DNA of 64,000 nucleotides from Bacillota bacterium (GTDB taxonomy: Bacteria; Bacillota; Clostridia; Oscillospirales; Oscillospiraceae). Under the pieces are notes generated by a model. That model was given only the letters and a program-made list of their open reading frames with translations. It was not told the DNA's origin and searched no databases. Positions within the stretch are counted from its first letter, which is position 1. Each line of letters begins with the position of its first letter. A program made the translations under genes and the position numbers. Below, piece by piece: positions 24,598 through 32,668 of this stretch. The stretch is from contig JAEWKA010000007.1 in NCBI GenBank assembly GCA_023386265.1, positions 133,677 to 197,676 of the forward strand, given 5' to 3'.

Positions 24598-25098
24598 ATG
24601 CAAATAAAACTAGATACCGAAAGACTGGAGCTTTTTGTTCTCGACGTGCGCCAACTGCGGCTCTGGCTTAGTGACCTTCCAGCACTCGAAAAAGAGCTAG
24701 ACTGCACATACAAAGCCGAGGCGCTGGAGGGTGATTTTCTCCGAATCGTCGAGGGACAGGAAAAGCTAACCGAGGAAAACGCGGAAAAATATTACTGGTA
24801 CAGTTTTTGGCTCCTGATAAGAAAGAGCGACAGAACCGTTGTCGGCTCAGCGGATTTTAAAAAAGGCCCCAATGAAAAAGGTGAGGTCGAAATCGGCTAC
24901 GGACTCGGCAAGGAGCATGAGCATAACGGTTACATGACCGAGGCAGTGAGGGCGATGTGCGCCTGGGCAAAGCAGCAGCCGGATGTTGCGTATGTTATCG
25001 CCGAGACTTTGCTCGATAATCAGCCGTCCCAGAATATACTCAAACGCTGTGGGTTTGAAGAAACCAGCCGCGGCGAGAGCGTGTGGTGGAGGGTATAG
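24598..25098 (+). CDS. GNAT acetyltransferase (RimJ/Acetyltransf_3 type)
   Basis: A 166-residue N-acetyltransferase. It starts with the LDTERLELFVLD strand, has VVGSADFKKGPN (motif C/D), the acetyl-CoA region EIGYGLGKEHEHNGYMTEAVRAM, and the C-terminal DNQPSQNILKRCGFEE. The substrate is unknown; relatives acetylate protein N-termini or small amines. Its Shine-Dalgarno lies inside the last codons of the rhomboid-like gene, so the two are translationally coupled. Confidence 0.88.
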   Translation: MQIKLDTERLELFVLDVRQLRLWLSDLPALEKELDCTYKAEALEGDFLRIVEGQEKLTEENAEKYYWYSFWLLIRKSDRTVVGSADFKKGPNEKGEVEIGYGLGKEHEHNGYMTEAVRAMCAWAKQQPDVAYVIAETLLDNQPSQNILKRCGFEETSRGESVWWRV

Positions 25099-25149
25099 AA
25101 CAGATAGCATGTTAACTCCAGATTAAATCTTATTCGGGAGTGATAAAAA

Positions 25150-25497
25150 GTGTTTCGAAGAAATATGAGCATAGAACAAAAGAAGAAGAGAGCGAAAATC
25201 ACTTGGATTACAGTCGTTGTGCTTGTCATTCTATTAGAGATTTTACAGGTCAATCTCATGGGAAAAATGCATGCGGATCCAATGATTTATTATTTGGAAA
25301 CCGGAAATTTATTTCAGCGTGCTATTGCACTCTTAGTTATGTTTGCTCTTATGTCGATGTCGTGGTTCGCGTTTTATACGCTTTTATCCATTATGATAGA
25401 AACGGCTTGGAGAAAACTTGGGAAGTTCCTCCTTGTACTAATAACGCTTATCTATCCTGGCATATTTATCGCGGAGTTTGTTCACTTCATTTTTTGA
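25150..25497 (+). CDS. Small integral membrane protein, function unknown
   Basis: A 115-residue protein starting at GTG with a GGGAGTG site seven bases before. Three membrane helices are visible (about 18-38, 55-80 and 90-115), with a basic cytoplasmic N-terminus MFRRNMSIEQKKKRAK. No known motif. It is the last gene of the rhomboid-GNAT run and ends at a strong terminator. Confidence 0.6.
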   Translation: MFRRNMSIEQKKKRAKITWITVVVLVILLEILQVNLMGKMHADPMIYYLETGNLFQRAIALLVMFALMSMSWFAFYTLLSIMIETAWRKLGKFLLVLITLIYPGIFIAEFVHFIF

Positions 25498-25514
25498 TAA
25501 GCGACTACATAATA

Positions 25515-25546
25515 ATAGAGCGGACGGGGTTACCCGTCCGCTCTAT
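25515..25546. terminator. Bidirectional terminator
   Basis: ATAGAGCGGACGGG/CCCGTCCGCTCTAT perfect 14-bp arms with a 4-nt loop, between two convergent genes. Confidence 0.8.
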
Positions 25547-25552
25547 CTGTAT

Positions 25553-26689
25553 TTAATCTTCTTTCCGGCTTTCCAGCAGCTCCCTGAACGCTTCGACGCG
25601 GAGGGCGAGCTGACCCTGCTGACTCATCAGTACCTGACGCTCAAGGGAAATGCTCGGAATGTCCTGCTCCTTGAAGAGAGCTTCGAGAATATAGGTTTCA
25701 ACGTCCCACTTGCCGCAGTGCTGCATGCGGACGATGATGACACCGTCAACCTTGTATTCCTCGGCGGCCGCCAGTATGTACTCGTGGATATCGTCGCTTC
25801 CGTCCATCATGCGTGGGCAGGAGGAGCGGGTGAGATAATATCTCGCAATCGAGCCCGCAACGTCATTTTCATCGTAAGGCAGCTCGTCGTGCAGGAACCT
25901 CAGCCCGAAGCTGTTGAGGTCCGCGACAACTAGAAGTCCGCAGTCCTCGATTGCCTTGACGTATTCTGGGTCGTCGAGAGCGCTTCCGGCGAGCATAACG
26001 CGCGCGGTGAAATTCGTTATCGGCTCGCGGTTTTCCACGTCGGTGAGAACATCCTTAAGAAACTCTATATATTCCACGATGGGCATCTGCGTTGCCGCAA
26101 GTGTAATTTTTAGCGTCTCTGCACCGCTTATGACGGGGAACTCCGCCTTATGCAGGTCGTAAATCCGCTTAACGAGCCGTCTTGCCTCGTTATAGGTATC
26201 GACACTCTTTTTCAGCTTTTCGTTTGTGATTTCGTTGCCGGTGATTTTTTCGAGCTCCTCGCGCAGCTCGTCGAGCTCACTGCCGAAATATTTATACGAC
26301 GCAGCATTGACCATTTTCGGAGCAACGACCTCGTAAAGGAACTGAGGCTTATTTTCGCGTGTCGTGATGATTTTCCAGTTTGTGATGACGCTTGAGGATT
26401 CGCCGCAGCCGTTCGAGGTCACAAGTCCGTCAAGCTCATAGGTGCCGTCGATGAGATATTGGAGTATCGACGACAGGAAGCCGCAGGAGTCATCGCCCAC
26501 GCAGCCGGCACTGTCGGCGCAGCTTTTACAGCCGGTCGATCTGAGTCTCACGGGGAGAACGCCCGCAGCGTGCAGCATTTCGAAGGGCGCGTGACAGCAG
26601 ACAATTCCGAGCGCTTTTTTGCCGGACGCCCGCCATTCCCTGATTTTATCTGTACTAAGCTCGCCGCTTAACTGTTCAAGTTTGTCCAT
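25553..26689 (-). CDS. 2-hydroxyacyl-CoA dehydratase (HGD-D) family protein
   Basis: A 378-residue protein of the HgdB/BcrB-like family. CCHAPFEMLHAAGVLPVRLRS at 30-50 and the Cys-rich stretch CKSCADSAGCVGDD provide cluster ligands, and SNGCGESS follows. Typical enzymes work as two-subunit 4Fe-4S dehydratases with an ATP-driven activator, in amino-acid fermentation. No partner subunit or activator gene is adjacent, so it may be one of the stand-alone relatives. Its AGGAG site begins right after the T tract of the upp terminator, so readthrough from upp would control it. Confidence 0.82.
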   Translation of the reverse strand: MDKLEQLSGELSTDKIREWRASGKKALGIVCCHAPFEMLHAAGVLPVRLRSTGCKSCADSAGCVGDDSCGFLSSILQYLIDGTYELDGLVTSNGCGESSSVITNWKIITTRENKPQFLYEVVAPKMVNAASYKYFGSELDELREELEKITGNEITNEKLKKSVDTYNEARRLVKRIYDLHKAEFPVISGAETLKITLAATQMPIVEYIEFLKDVLTDVENREPITNFTARVMLAGSALDDPEYVKAIEDCGLLVVADLNSFGLRFLHDELPYDENDVAGSIARYYLTRSSCPRMMDGSDDIHEYILAAAEEYKVDGVIIVRMQHCGKWDVETYILEALFKEQDIPSISLERQVLMSQQGQLALRVEAFRELLESRKED

Positions 26690-26704
26690 ATTAATCTCCT
26701 AAAA

Positions 26705-26733
26705 AAGGTGCCGCCATATAACAGCGGCACCTT
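26705..26733 (-). terminator. upp terminator abutting the next ribosome site
   Basis: AAGGTGCCGC/GCGGCACCTT followed on the minus strand by TTTTTT and then AGGAG of the HGD-D gene. Confidence 0.85.
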
Positions 26734-26749
26734 GATTTCCTTATTTTGA

Positions 26750-27379
26750 TTACTTCGTGCCGAAGATTCTATCGCCCGCGTCGCCAAGACCGGGGACAAT
26801 GTATCCGTGCTCGTTGAGATGTGAGTCCATGGAGGCGACAAAGATGTCAACGTCGGGATGATCGTCCTGCACCTTCTTAACGCCTTCGGGAGCGCCGATG
26901 ATGGACATGAGCTTGATGTGCTTGCAGCCGTATTCCTTGAGGAAGGTGATGGCAGCCGATGCGCTTCCGCCGGTTGCGAGCATGGGGTCAACTATGATAA
27001 CATCGCGCTCAGCGATATCTTTCGGCATTTTGCAGTAATATTTAACAGGGAGAAGTGTTTCGGGATCGCGGTAAAGTCCGATGTGTCCGACCTTTGCGTT
27101 AGGAACAAGAGTGAGCATACCGTCGACCATGCCGAGGCCTGCGCGGAGAATGGGAACAACCGCAAGCTTCTTGCCGGAGATGCGCCTAACCTTTGCTCTT
27201 GCGACAGGAGTTTCGATTTCGAACTCCTCGAGCGGCAGATCACGGGTTGCCTCGTAGCACATCAGTGTTGCAATTTCGGAAACGAGCTCACGGAATTCCT
27301 TAACGCTTGTGTCCTTCTCTCGCATAATAGAAAGCTTATGCTGGATAAGCGGATGGTCGAAAACGGTTACTTTACTCAT
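26750..27379 (-). CDS. upp: Uracil phosphoribosyltransferase
   Basis: A 209-residue salvage enzyme converting uracil and PRPP to UMP. It has MSKVTVFDHPLIQHKL at the start, GLGMVDGMLTLVPNAKVGHIGLYRDPETL, and the PRPP-binding DVIIVDPMLATGGSA. The YIVPGLGDAGDRIFG tail binds uracil. Length is standard. It follows the tsaB-rimI group by 42 bp and ends at its own terminator. Confidence 0.96.
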   Translation of the reverse strand: MSKVTVFDHPLIQHKLSIMREKDTSVKEFRELVSEIATLMCYEATRDLPLEEFEIETPVARAKVRRISGKKLAVVPILRAGLGMVDGMLTLVPNAKVGHIGLYRDPETLLPVKYYCKMPKDIAERDVIIVDPMLATGGSASAAITFLKEYGCKHIKLMSIIGAPEGVKKVQDDHPDVDIFVASMDSHLNEHGYIVPGLGDAGDRIFGTK

Positions 27380-27421
27380 AGTAATTCTCCCTTTATTTAA
27401 TCTATTGAATTAATGAATTAA

Positions 27422-28120
27422 TTATTTTCCGAAAACTCGTTCCTGACGCTCCCGCTCCGCCTGACTCAAGCGCAGATATACCGGCAGCAGCTCATGGACG
27501 GACAGCCGTTTTTCCCCTTTCGCCGCCATACAGACTCCCCATGCGGATTGGTTCCGAAGAGGCTCAGGCGCGAGATGCGCGTCAACCTTTAAATTTTCCA
27601 ATGCATTATAACACAAAGACGCCCCGTCTCCAATAACAAAGACGGATTTTTTTGCATTTTCTATATCTTCCACTAATTTAGCTGTCCCGATTGCTCTATC
27701 CTCACAAAGGCGAACGGGAATCCCGTCCTTAATGACGAAATTTGCGTTATAGAACTGGCTGCGCTTCGCGTCCATGACGCAGCAGATAAGGCTGCCCTCG
27801 GGAAAAGCAACTCCGTTATAGGCCATCGCCAGCAAGGTCGAAACTCCGCAGACGGGTTTATCAGCCGCCCACGCGAGACCCTTGACGGCGGAAACGCCGA
27901 TGCGTATGCCAGTAAACGACCCTGGCCCTTGCGCCACGGCGATAAGGTCAATGTCAGAGAGCGTAAGCGAGAGGTTTTTTAGCATATCCTCCGCCATCGG
28001 CAGAAGCGTGCGGCTGTGGGTCAGTCCGCTGTTTTGAAAATATTGTGAGACAAGTCCTGATTCATCGCAAACCGCGACGGAGGCGGACTTAGCGCTCGAT
28101 TCAAAGCCTAATATACGCAT
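27422..28120 (-). CDS. tsaB: tRNA t6A37 synthesis protein TsaB
   Basis: A 232-residue ASKHA-fold protein, the scaffold partner of TsaD. It begins MRILGFESSAKSASVAVCDE and has SRTLLPMAEDML and IAVAQGPGSFTGIRIGVSAVKGLA. It lacks the metal-binding histidines of TsaD, as expected. Its ATG overlaps the TGA of tsaE, in an operon tsaD-tsaE-tsaB downstream of rimI that makes threonylcarbamoyl-adenosine at tRNA position 37. Confidence 0.93.
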   Translation of the reverse strand: MRILGFESSAKSASVAVCDESGLVSQYFQNSGLTHSRTLLPMAEDMLKNLSLTLSDIDLIAVAQGPGSFTGIRIGVSAVKGLAWAADKPVCGVSTLLAMAYNGVAFPEGSLICCVMDAKRSQFYNANFVIKDGIPVRLCEDRAIGTAKLVEDIENAKKSVFVIGDGASLCYNALENLKVDAHLAPEPLRNQSAWGVCMAAKGEKRLSVHELLPVYLRLSQAERERQERVFGK

Positions 28121-28557
28121 CAGTTATCCTCCTCGGGAGCTTCAACTGTGATTTTTCGGTCAGTGTCCGAGAGCTTATCTATCGTGACCTTAGTTTCGGA
28201 GCCGTCAAAGGCGTCGGTGACATTTTCGCTCCATTCAACGACGCAGACTCCGCCGCGGGCGAGGTAGTCCTCCCACCCGATGTCAAAGAGCTCGTCTGAG
28301 CTCCTGAGACGGTACATATCAAAATGGAAAAGCTCGAGCGAGCCGCTGTATTCGTTGACGATTGTAAAGGTCGGGCTTGTAACGCGGTCGCTTGACCCGA
28401 GTCCGCGTGCCATGCCGCGCACAAAAGCGGTCTTGCCTGCGCCGAGGTCACCGTAAAGCGCGACGACAGAGCCGGAAGAAAGCGCCTTAGCAAGCGCCTG
28501 ACCGACTAGCTCAGTTTCTTCAACTGAATGTGTGATTACTTCCATAGTCATATCCAT
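28120..28557 (-). CDS. tsaE: tRNA t6A37 synthesis ATPase TsaE
   Basis: A 145-residue P-loop ATPase. Walker A is GDLGAGKTAFVRG at about 36-48, with TSPTFTIVNEY and the LFHFDMYRL strand after it. It powers turnover of the TsaB-TsaD complex. ATG 28557 gives the family length and begins just before the tsaD stop; the longer open frame would run inside tsaD. It overlaps tsaB by a few bases. Confidence 0.92.
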   Translation of the reverse strand: MDMTMEVITHSVEETELVGQALAKALSSGSVVALYGDLGAGKTAFVRGMARGLGSSDRVTSPTFTIVNEYSGSLELFHFDMYRLRSSDELFDIGWEDYLARGGVCVVEWSENVTDAFDGSETKVTIDKLSDTDRKITVEAPEEDN

Positions 28558-28561
28558 AATA

Positions 28562-29563
28562 CTAAAGCTCCATGTTAGCGTAGGCGTTGAGGTCGCTGCC
28601 TGCCCTTGTGCCGGCAAGAAATTCATAATAACCTTGACAGCCGATCATCGCGCCATTATCACCGCAGAGGGAAAGAGGAGGAACAAATAGCTGTGCGCCC
28701 TCTTTTTCGGCGGCAATGCGAAAATCCTCGCGTATGCGGGAGTTTGCGGCAACGCCGCCCGCGACGGCGATCTTTTTATATCCCAGCTCACGCGCAAGCT
28801 GCATAGTACGGGGAACAAGGCTCTCGCTCACGGCGCGGGAAAAGGACGCGCAAAGCGACTCGCGGTCCAGCGTTTCGCCTTTCTGCTCCGCATTGTGGAC
28901 GAGATTCACGACGGCGGTTTTAAGTCCGGAAAAGCTCATATCATAGGGGTTGCCCTCAACGTGCGAGCGCGGCAGGACATATTTTGAGTCGTCGCCATTT
29001 TTGGAAAGCGCGTCAACGTGCTTTCCGCCGGGATAGGGGAGTCCAAGTACGCGGGCGGTTTTATCGAAGCATTCGCCTGCTGCGTCGTCCCGAGTCGCGC
29101 CGATTATCTTCATATCGGTGTAGCCGCGCACATCGACGAGCATAGTGTTGCCGCCCGAGATTGCAAGGCAGAGAAACGGCGGCTCAAGCTCTGGAAAAGC
29201 GATATAGTTCGCAGCGATATGCCCCTTGATGTGATGCACCGGAACAAGCGGGATATTGAGCGCGTAAGCGACGGATTTTGCGAAATTTACGCCGACGAGC
29301 ACTGCCCCAATGAGTCCGGGAGCATAGGAAACTGCCACCGCGCCCAAATCGCTTTTGTTAATGCCCTCAACGGTCAGCGCGCGCTCCGAAAGCTGAGAAA
29401 TGACCTCGACATGAGAGCGCGAGGCGATTTCAGGGACAACTCCGCCATAAACGGCGTGCAGGTCAGCCTGAGAGAATATTTGATCCGTGAGCACCTTCCT
29501 GCCGTTTTCGGTTATCGCGACAGCAGTTTCGTCGCAGGTGCTCTCGATTGACATTATGAGCAT
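28562..29563 (-). CDS. tsaD: tRNA N6-adenosine threonylcarbamoyltransferase TsaD
   Basis: A 333-residue ASKHA enzyme that transfers threonylcarbamoyl to A37 of ANN-decoding tRNAs. SIESTCDETAVAI opens the fold, HHIKGHIAANY has the two metal-binding His, and LAISGGNTMLVDV and AVAGGVAANSRIR complete the nucleotide site. Length is standard. It overlaps rimI by 10 bp. Confidence 0.96.
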   Translation of the reverse strand: MLIMSIESTCDETAVAITENGRKVLTDQIFSQADLHAVYGGVVPEIASRSHVEVISQLSERALTVEGINKSDLGAVAVSYAPGLIGAVLVGVNFAKSVAYALNIPLVPVHHIKGHIAANYIAFPELEPPFLCLAISGGNTMLVDVRGYTDMKIIGATRDDAAGECFDKTARVLGLPYPGGKHVDALSKNGDDSKYVLPRSHVEGNPYDMSFSGLKTAVVNLVHNAEQKGETLDRESLCASFSRAVSESLVPRTMQLARELGYKKIAVAGGVAANSRIREDFRIAAEKEGAQLFVPPLSLCGDNGAMIGCQGYYEFLAGTRAGSDLNAYANMEL

Positions 29564-30015
29564 GAGTTCTTATCCTCTTTCTTTAGGAACAAGGTCAGAA
29601 GGAGCGCATCCTCCTTTGGCCTGTCGTAATAATTTTTGCGTTTTCCCACGGTTTCAAAGCCGTGCTTAGTGTAAAGATATTTTGCGGCATTATTGCTCTC
29701 TCGCACCTCAAGCGTCATGAAGGCGAGGGTGCTTTTCACTCGCTCAACGAGAGCGGAGATTAGAGCGTCCGCAACGCCGTGCCGCCTAAATTCGGGCGCG
29801 ACGGCAATGTTCGATATATAGCCCTCATCCAAAACGAACATCAGTCCGATGTAGCCCATGACTTTTCCGCTGTCATCAAGGGCAGCAAGGAAGACGCAGT
29901 TTTCAGCGCACATCTGCTTTTCGAGCGCGGCACGATGCCACGGCAGAGAAAAGCAGGTGTTTTCCATAGCTTGAATCTCATCGAGGTGTGCGGGTTTGAC
30001 GTCAGTAATTGTCAT
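29554..30015 (-). CDS. rimI: Ribosomal protein S18 alanine N-acetyltransferase
   Basis: A 153-residue GNAT enzyme. ISNIAVAPEFRRHGVADALISAL is the acetyl-CoA motif, and LEVRESNNAAKYLYTKHGFETVGKRKNYY is the conserved RimI tail with its catalytic Tyr. It acetylates the N-terminal Ala of S18. The rimI-tsaD-tsaE-tsaB linkage is common in Firmicutes and supports the name. Confidence 0.9.
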   Translation of the reverse strand: MTITDVKPAHLDEIQAMENTCFSLPWHRAALEKQMCAENCVFLAALDDSGKVMGYIGLMFVLDEGYISNIAVAPEFRRHGVADALISALVERVKSTLAFMTLEVRESNNAAKYLYTKHGFETVGKRKNYYDRPKEDALLLTLFLKKEDKNSCS

Positions 30016-30042
30016 AATTTCACCTCATGTTGCGGTTCGTAT

Positions 30043-32601
30043 TTATTTCGCGTCACTCCAGCTCTTGCCGATGTTCGCGTCGACGTCCAGCGGTACGCTG
30101 TAATGGACGGCGTTTTCCATCTCTTGAGTCAGTATTTTTTTAACGGTTTCGGCTTCTTTTTCGGGGCACTCGACTATCAGTTCATCGTGAATTTGCAAAA
30201 TGAGCTTGCCCCCCAGCCCCTCTGATTCTAAGCGGCGGTGTACATTCACCATCGCAAGCTTGATGATATCTGCCGCTGTACCCTGTATGGGCGTATTCAG
30301 CGCGACCCGCTCGCCGAAGGAGCGGAGATTGAAGTTCGCCGATTTAAGCTCCGGCAGGGGACGTCTGCGCCCGAAAAGGGTCGCAACATAGCCGTCGTCC
30401 TTGGCCTTTTTCTTTATGCTTTCCATATAGCCGCGTACGCCGCTGTATTTTTCAAGGTAGGTGTCAATATAAGCTTTCGCCTCAGACTGATAAACGCCGA
30501 TATCCTGCGCGAGCGAGAACGCAGAAATTCCGTACACAATACCAAAATTGACTGCCTTGGCGCGAGAGCGCTGTAGCTTTGTTACTTCAGCAAGCGGTAT
30601 GCCGAGAACCTGCGAAGCCGTGACGGCGTGGATGTCCTCGCCGTTTTTAAACGCGTTTTTCATTGTTTCGTCGCCGCTGATGTGGGCGAGGAGCCGAAGT
30701 TCAATCTGACTGTAATCTGCGTCGACAAGCAGGTTTCCGTTTGAAGCGACGAACATCTTGCGTAGCTGCGCGCCGAGCTCGGTGCGCACAGGGATGTTCT
30801 GCAGGTTCGGCTCGGTCGAGGAGAGTCTGCCCGTTGCGGTCACGGTCATCTGAAAGCTTGTGTGAATGCGCCCGTCCGGACCTACAACCTTGATGAGGCC
30901 GTCGCAGTAGGTCGATTTGAGCTTGGTCAGCTGTCGGTATTCGGAAATTTTATCTATGATTTCATGCTTGCCGCGCAGATTATCCAAAACGTCCGCGTTC
31001 GTCGACCAGCCAGTCTTGGTCTTTTTTCCATAGGGCAGCATGAGCTTTTCAAAGAGTATCTCGCCGAGCTGCTTCGGGGAATTAATGTTGAACTCCTCGC
31101 CCGCAAGTAGCCAGATGTCCTTTTGCAGAGCTTCGATACCAATTGATAGTTGTTTTCCGAAGTCAAATATCGCCTGTCTGTCAACCGCGAAGCCGACCTG
31201 TTCCATGTGCGCTATGACCTCGCAGAGCGGAAGCTCGATTTTTTCGAGAAGCTCCGTCATTCCCTCGTTCTCAAGCCGGGCTTTCAAAACGGTATAGAGA
31301 GCGAAAACGGCCTCACTGCCGTGCATTGGGTCGCCTAGATATTTTGCGGAGATTCTCTCCAGTTCATAGCCTGATTCCGTAGGGTCGAGGAGATAGGCGG
31401 CAAGCGCCGTGTCAAAGTCAAAACCCCTGCAATCGAGATTTTCCGACATAAGACGACCCATAAAATCTTTGTTATTGTGGGAAAGCTTGTGAACTTGTTG
31501 AGAAAACAACTCTTTTAAGAAGCTGTTGTACTTATCGCCGAGATTTGCCCAACGCAGTATAAAAACGGCGTTTCCATCACAGAGCTCGAGAGCGTCAAGC
31601 CCTCCGTCAAGGGGAAGAACGGCGATATAAGGCAGAGTTCTCATTTTTTCCGAGAGCTGCGTGAGCTCTGCTTCGTTGTTTACTTCAATCATCGGCAGAG
31701 CTGCAGGCTTCGGCGAGGAAGTCCCGTCCGTCTTTTCGGTGATACCCCATTTTTCGATAAGCGAGTTAAAGCCGAGACGGCGGAAAATTCCATAGCCTCC
31801 GCCGAAGTCGCCCGAAAACTCGCAGTTTTCGGGTGAAAAGTCGATGGGCACGTTTATTTCGATAGTTGCGAGAGAAAAGGACATCTGCGCGTCTTGTTTT
31901 CCGTCAACGAGCTTTGCTTTAACGGTATCCTTGATTTCGAGAGCGTCTACATCTGAGTAGATTTTATCTATTGTACCATAGGCGCGGATAAGTTCGGTCG
32001 CAGTCTTTTCACCGATGCCCTTTACGCCGGGGATATTATCACTCGAGTCGCCCATGAGTGCTTTGAGGTCGACAATCATCTTGGGTTCAAAACCGTATTC
32101 CTCAAAAAACACCTCGGGAGTGTATTCAGTCGTCTCAGTCTTGCCCATGCGGCTCTTGATATGCCGGACGCGGGTCGTTTTTGTAATGAGCTGAAAGCTA
32201 TCCTTGTCGCCCGTAACGATGGCGCATTCCCAGCCCTTTTCCTCGCAGATGCGGCTGACGGTTCCTATGAGGTCATCCGCCTCATAGCCCTCAAGCTCGA
32301 GACGCTTGATGCCAAGAGAATCCAGCACTTCCTTGAGTATCGGTATCTGGACTGCAAGCTCGTCCGGCATTGCCTTGCGCTGAGCCTTGTAAGCCTCAAA
32401 CTGCAAGTGGCGGAAAGTCGGCGCTTTGAGATCGAAGGCGACACAGACCGCCTGCGGTTTTTCCTCGTCTATGAGCTTGCGCAGGACAGTGAGAAAGCCG
32501 TAGATACCGTTTGTTGGCGTGCCGTCCGGGGAATTGAGCATACGAATTCCGTAGAATGTGCGGTTGACTATGCTGTTGCCGTCAAGGATCATGAGTTTCA
32601 T
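30043..32601 (-). CDS. polA: DNA polymerase I
   Basis: An 852-residue enzyme. The N-terminal 5' nuclease has MKLMILDGNSIVNRTFYGIR, LEGYEADDLIGT and GDSSDNIPGVKGIGEKTA. The middle 3'-5' exonuclease fold is present, but its catalytic strand reads IAVLPLDGG without the DxE pair, so proofreading is lost, as in many Firmicutes. The polymerase has DYSQIELRLLAHISGD, RSRAKAVNFGIVYG and LQIHDELIVECP. ATG 32601 has an AAAGGAT site; the longer open frame (to 32682) enters uvrB. It fills repair gaps and removes RNA primers. Confidence 0.96.
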   Translation of the reverse strand: MKLMILDGNSIVNRTFYGIRMLNSPDGTPTNGIYGFLTVLRKLIDEEKPQAVCVAFDLKAPTFRHLQFEAYKAQRKAMPDELAVQIPILKEVLDSLGIKRLELEGYEADDLIGTVSRICEEKGWECAIVTGDKDSFQLITKTTRVRHIKSRMGKTETTEYTPEVFFEEYGFEPKMIVDLKALMGDSSDNIPGVKGIGEKTATELIRAYGTIDKIYSDVDALEIKDTVKAKLVDGKQDAQMSFSLATIEINVPIDFSPENCEFSGDFGGGYGIFRRLGFNSLIEKWGITEKTDGTSSPKPAALPMIEVNNEAELTQLSEKMRTLPYIAVLPLDGGLDALELCDGNAVFILRWANLGDKYNSFLKELFSQQVHKLSHNNKDFMGRLMSENLDCRGFDFDTALAAYLLDPTESGYELERISAKYLGDPMHGSEAVFALYTVLKARLENEGMTELLEKIELPLCEVIAHMEQVGFAVDRQAIFDFGKQLSIGIEALQKDIWLLAGEEFNINSPKQLGEILFEKLMLPYGKKTKTGWSTNADVLDNLRGKHEIIDKISEYRQLTKLKSTYCDGLIKVVGPDGRIHTSFQMTVTATGRLSSTEPNLQNIPVRTELGAQLRKMFVASNGNLLVDADYSQIELRLLAHISGDETMKNAFKNGEDIHAVTASQVLGIPLAEVTKLQRSRAKAVNFGIVYGISAFSLAQDIGVYQSEAKAYIDTYLEKYSGVRGYMESIKKKAKDDGYVATLFGRRRPLPELKSANFNLRSFGERVALNTPIQGTAADIIKLAMVNVHRRLESEGLGGKLILQIHDELIVECPEKEAETVKKILTQEMENAVHYSVPLDVDANIGKSWSDAK

Positions 32602-32668
32602 TCGTGCATATCCTTTCAAATCAGAGGCAATAAAGCCCCATACCGCTAAAAGCAGAGTATATTCTATA

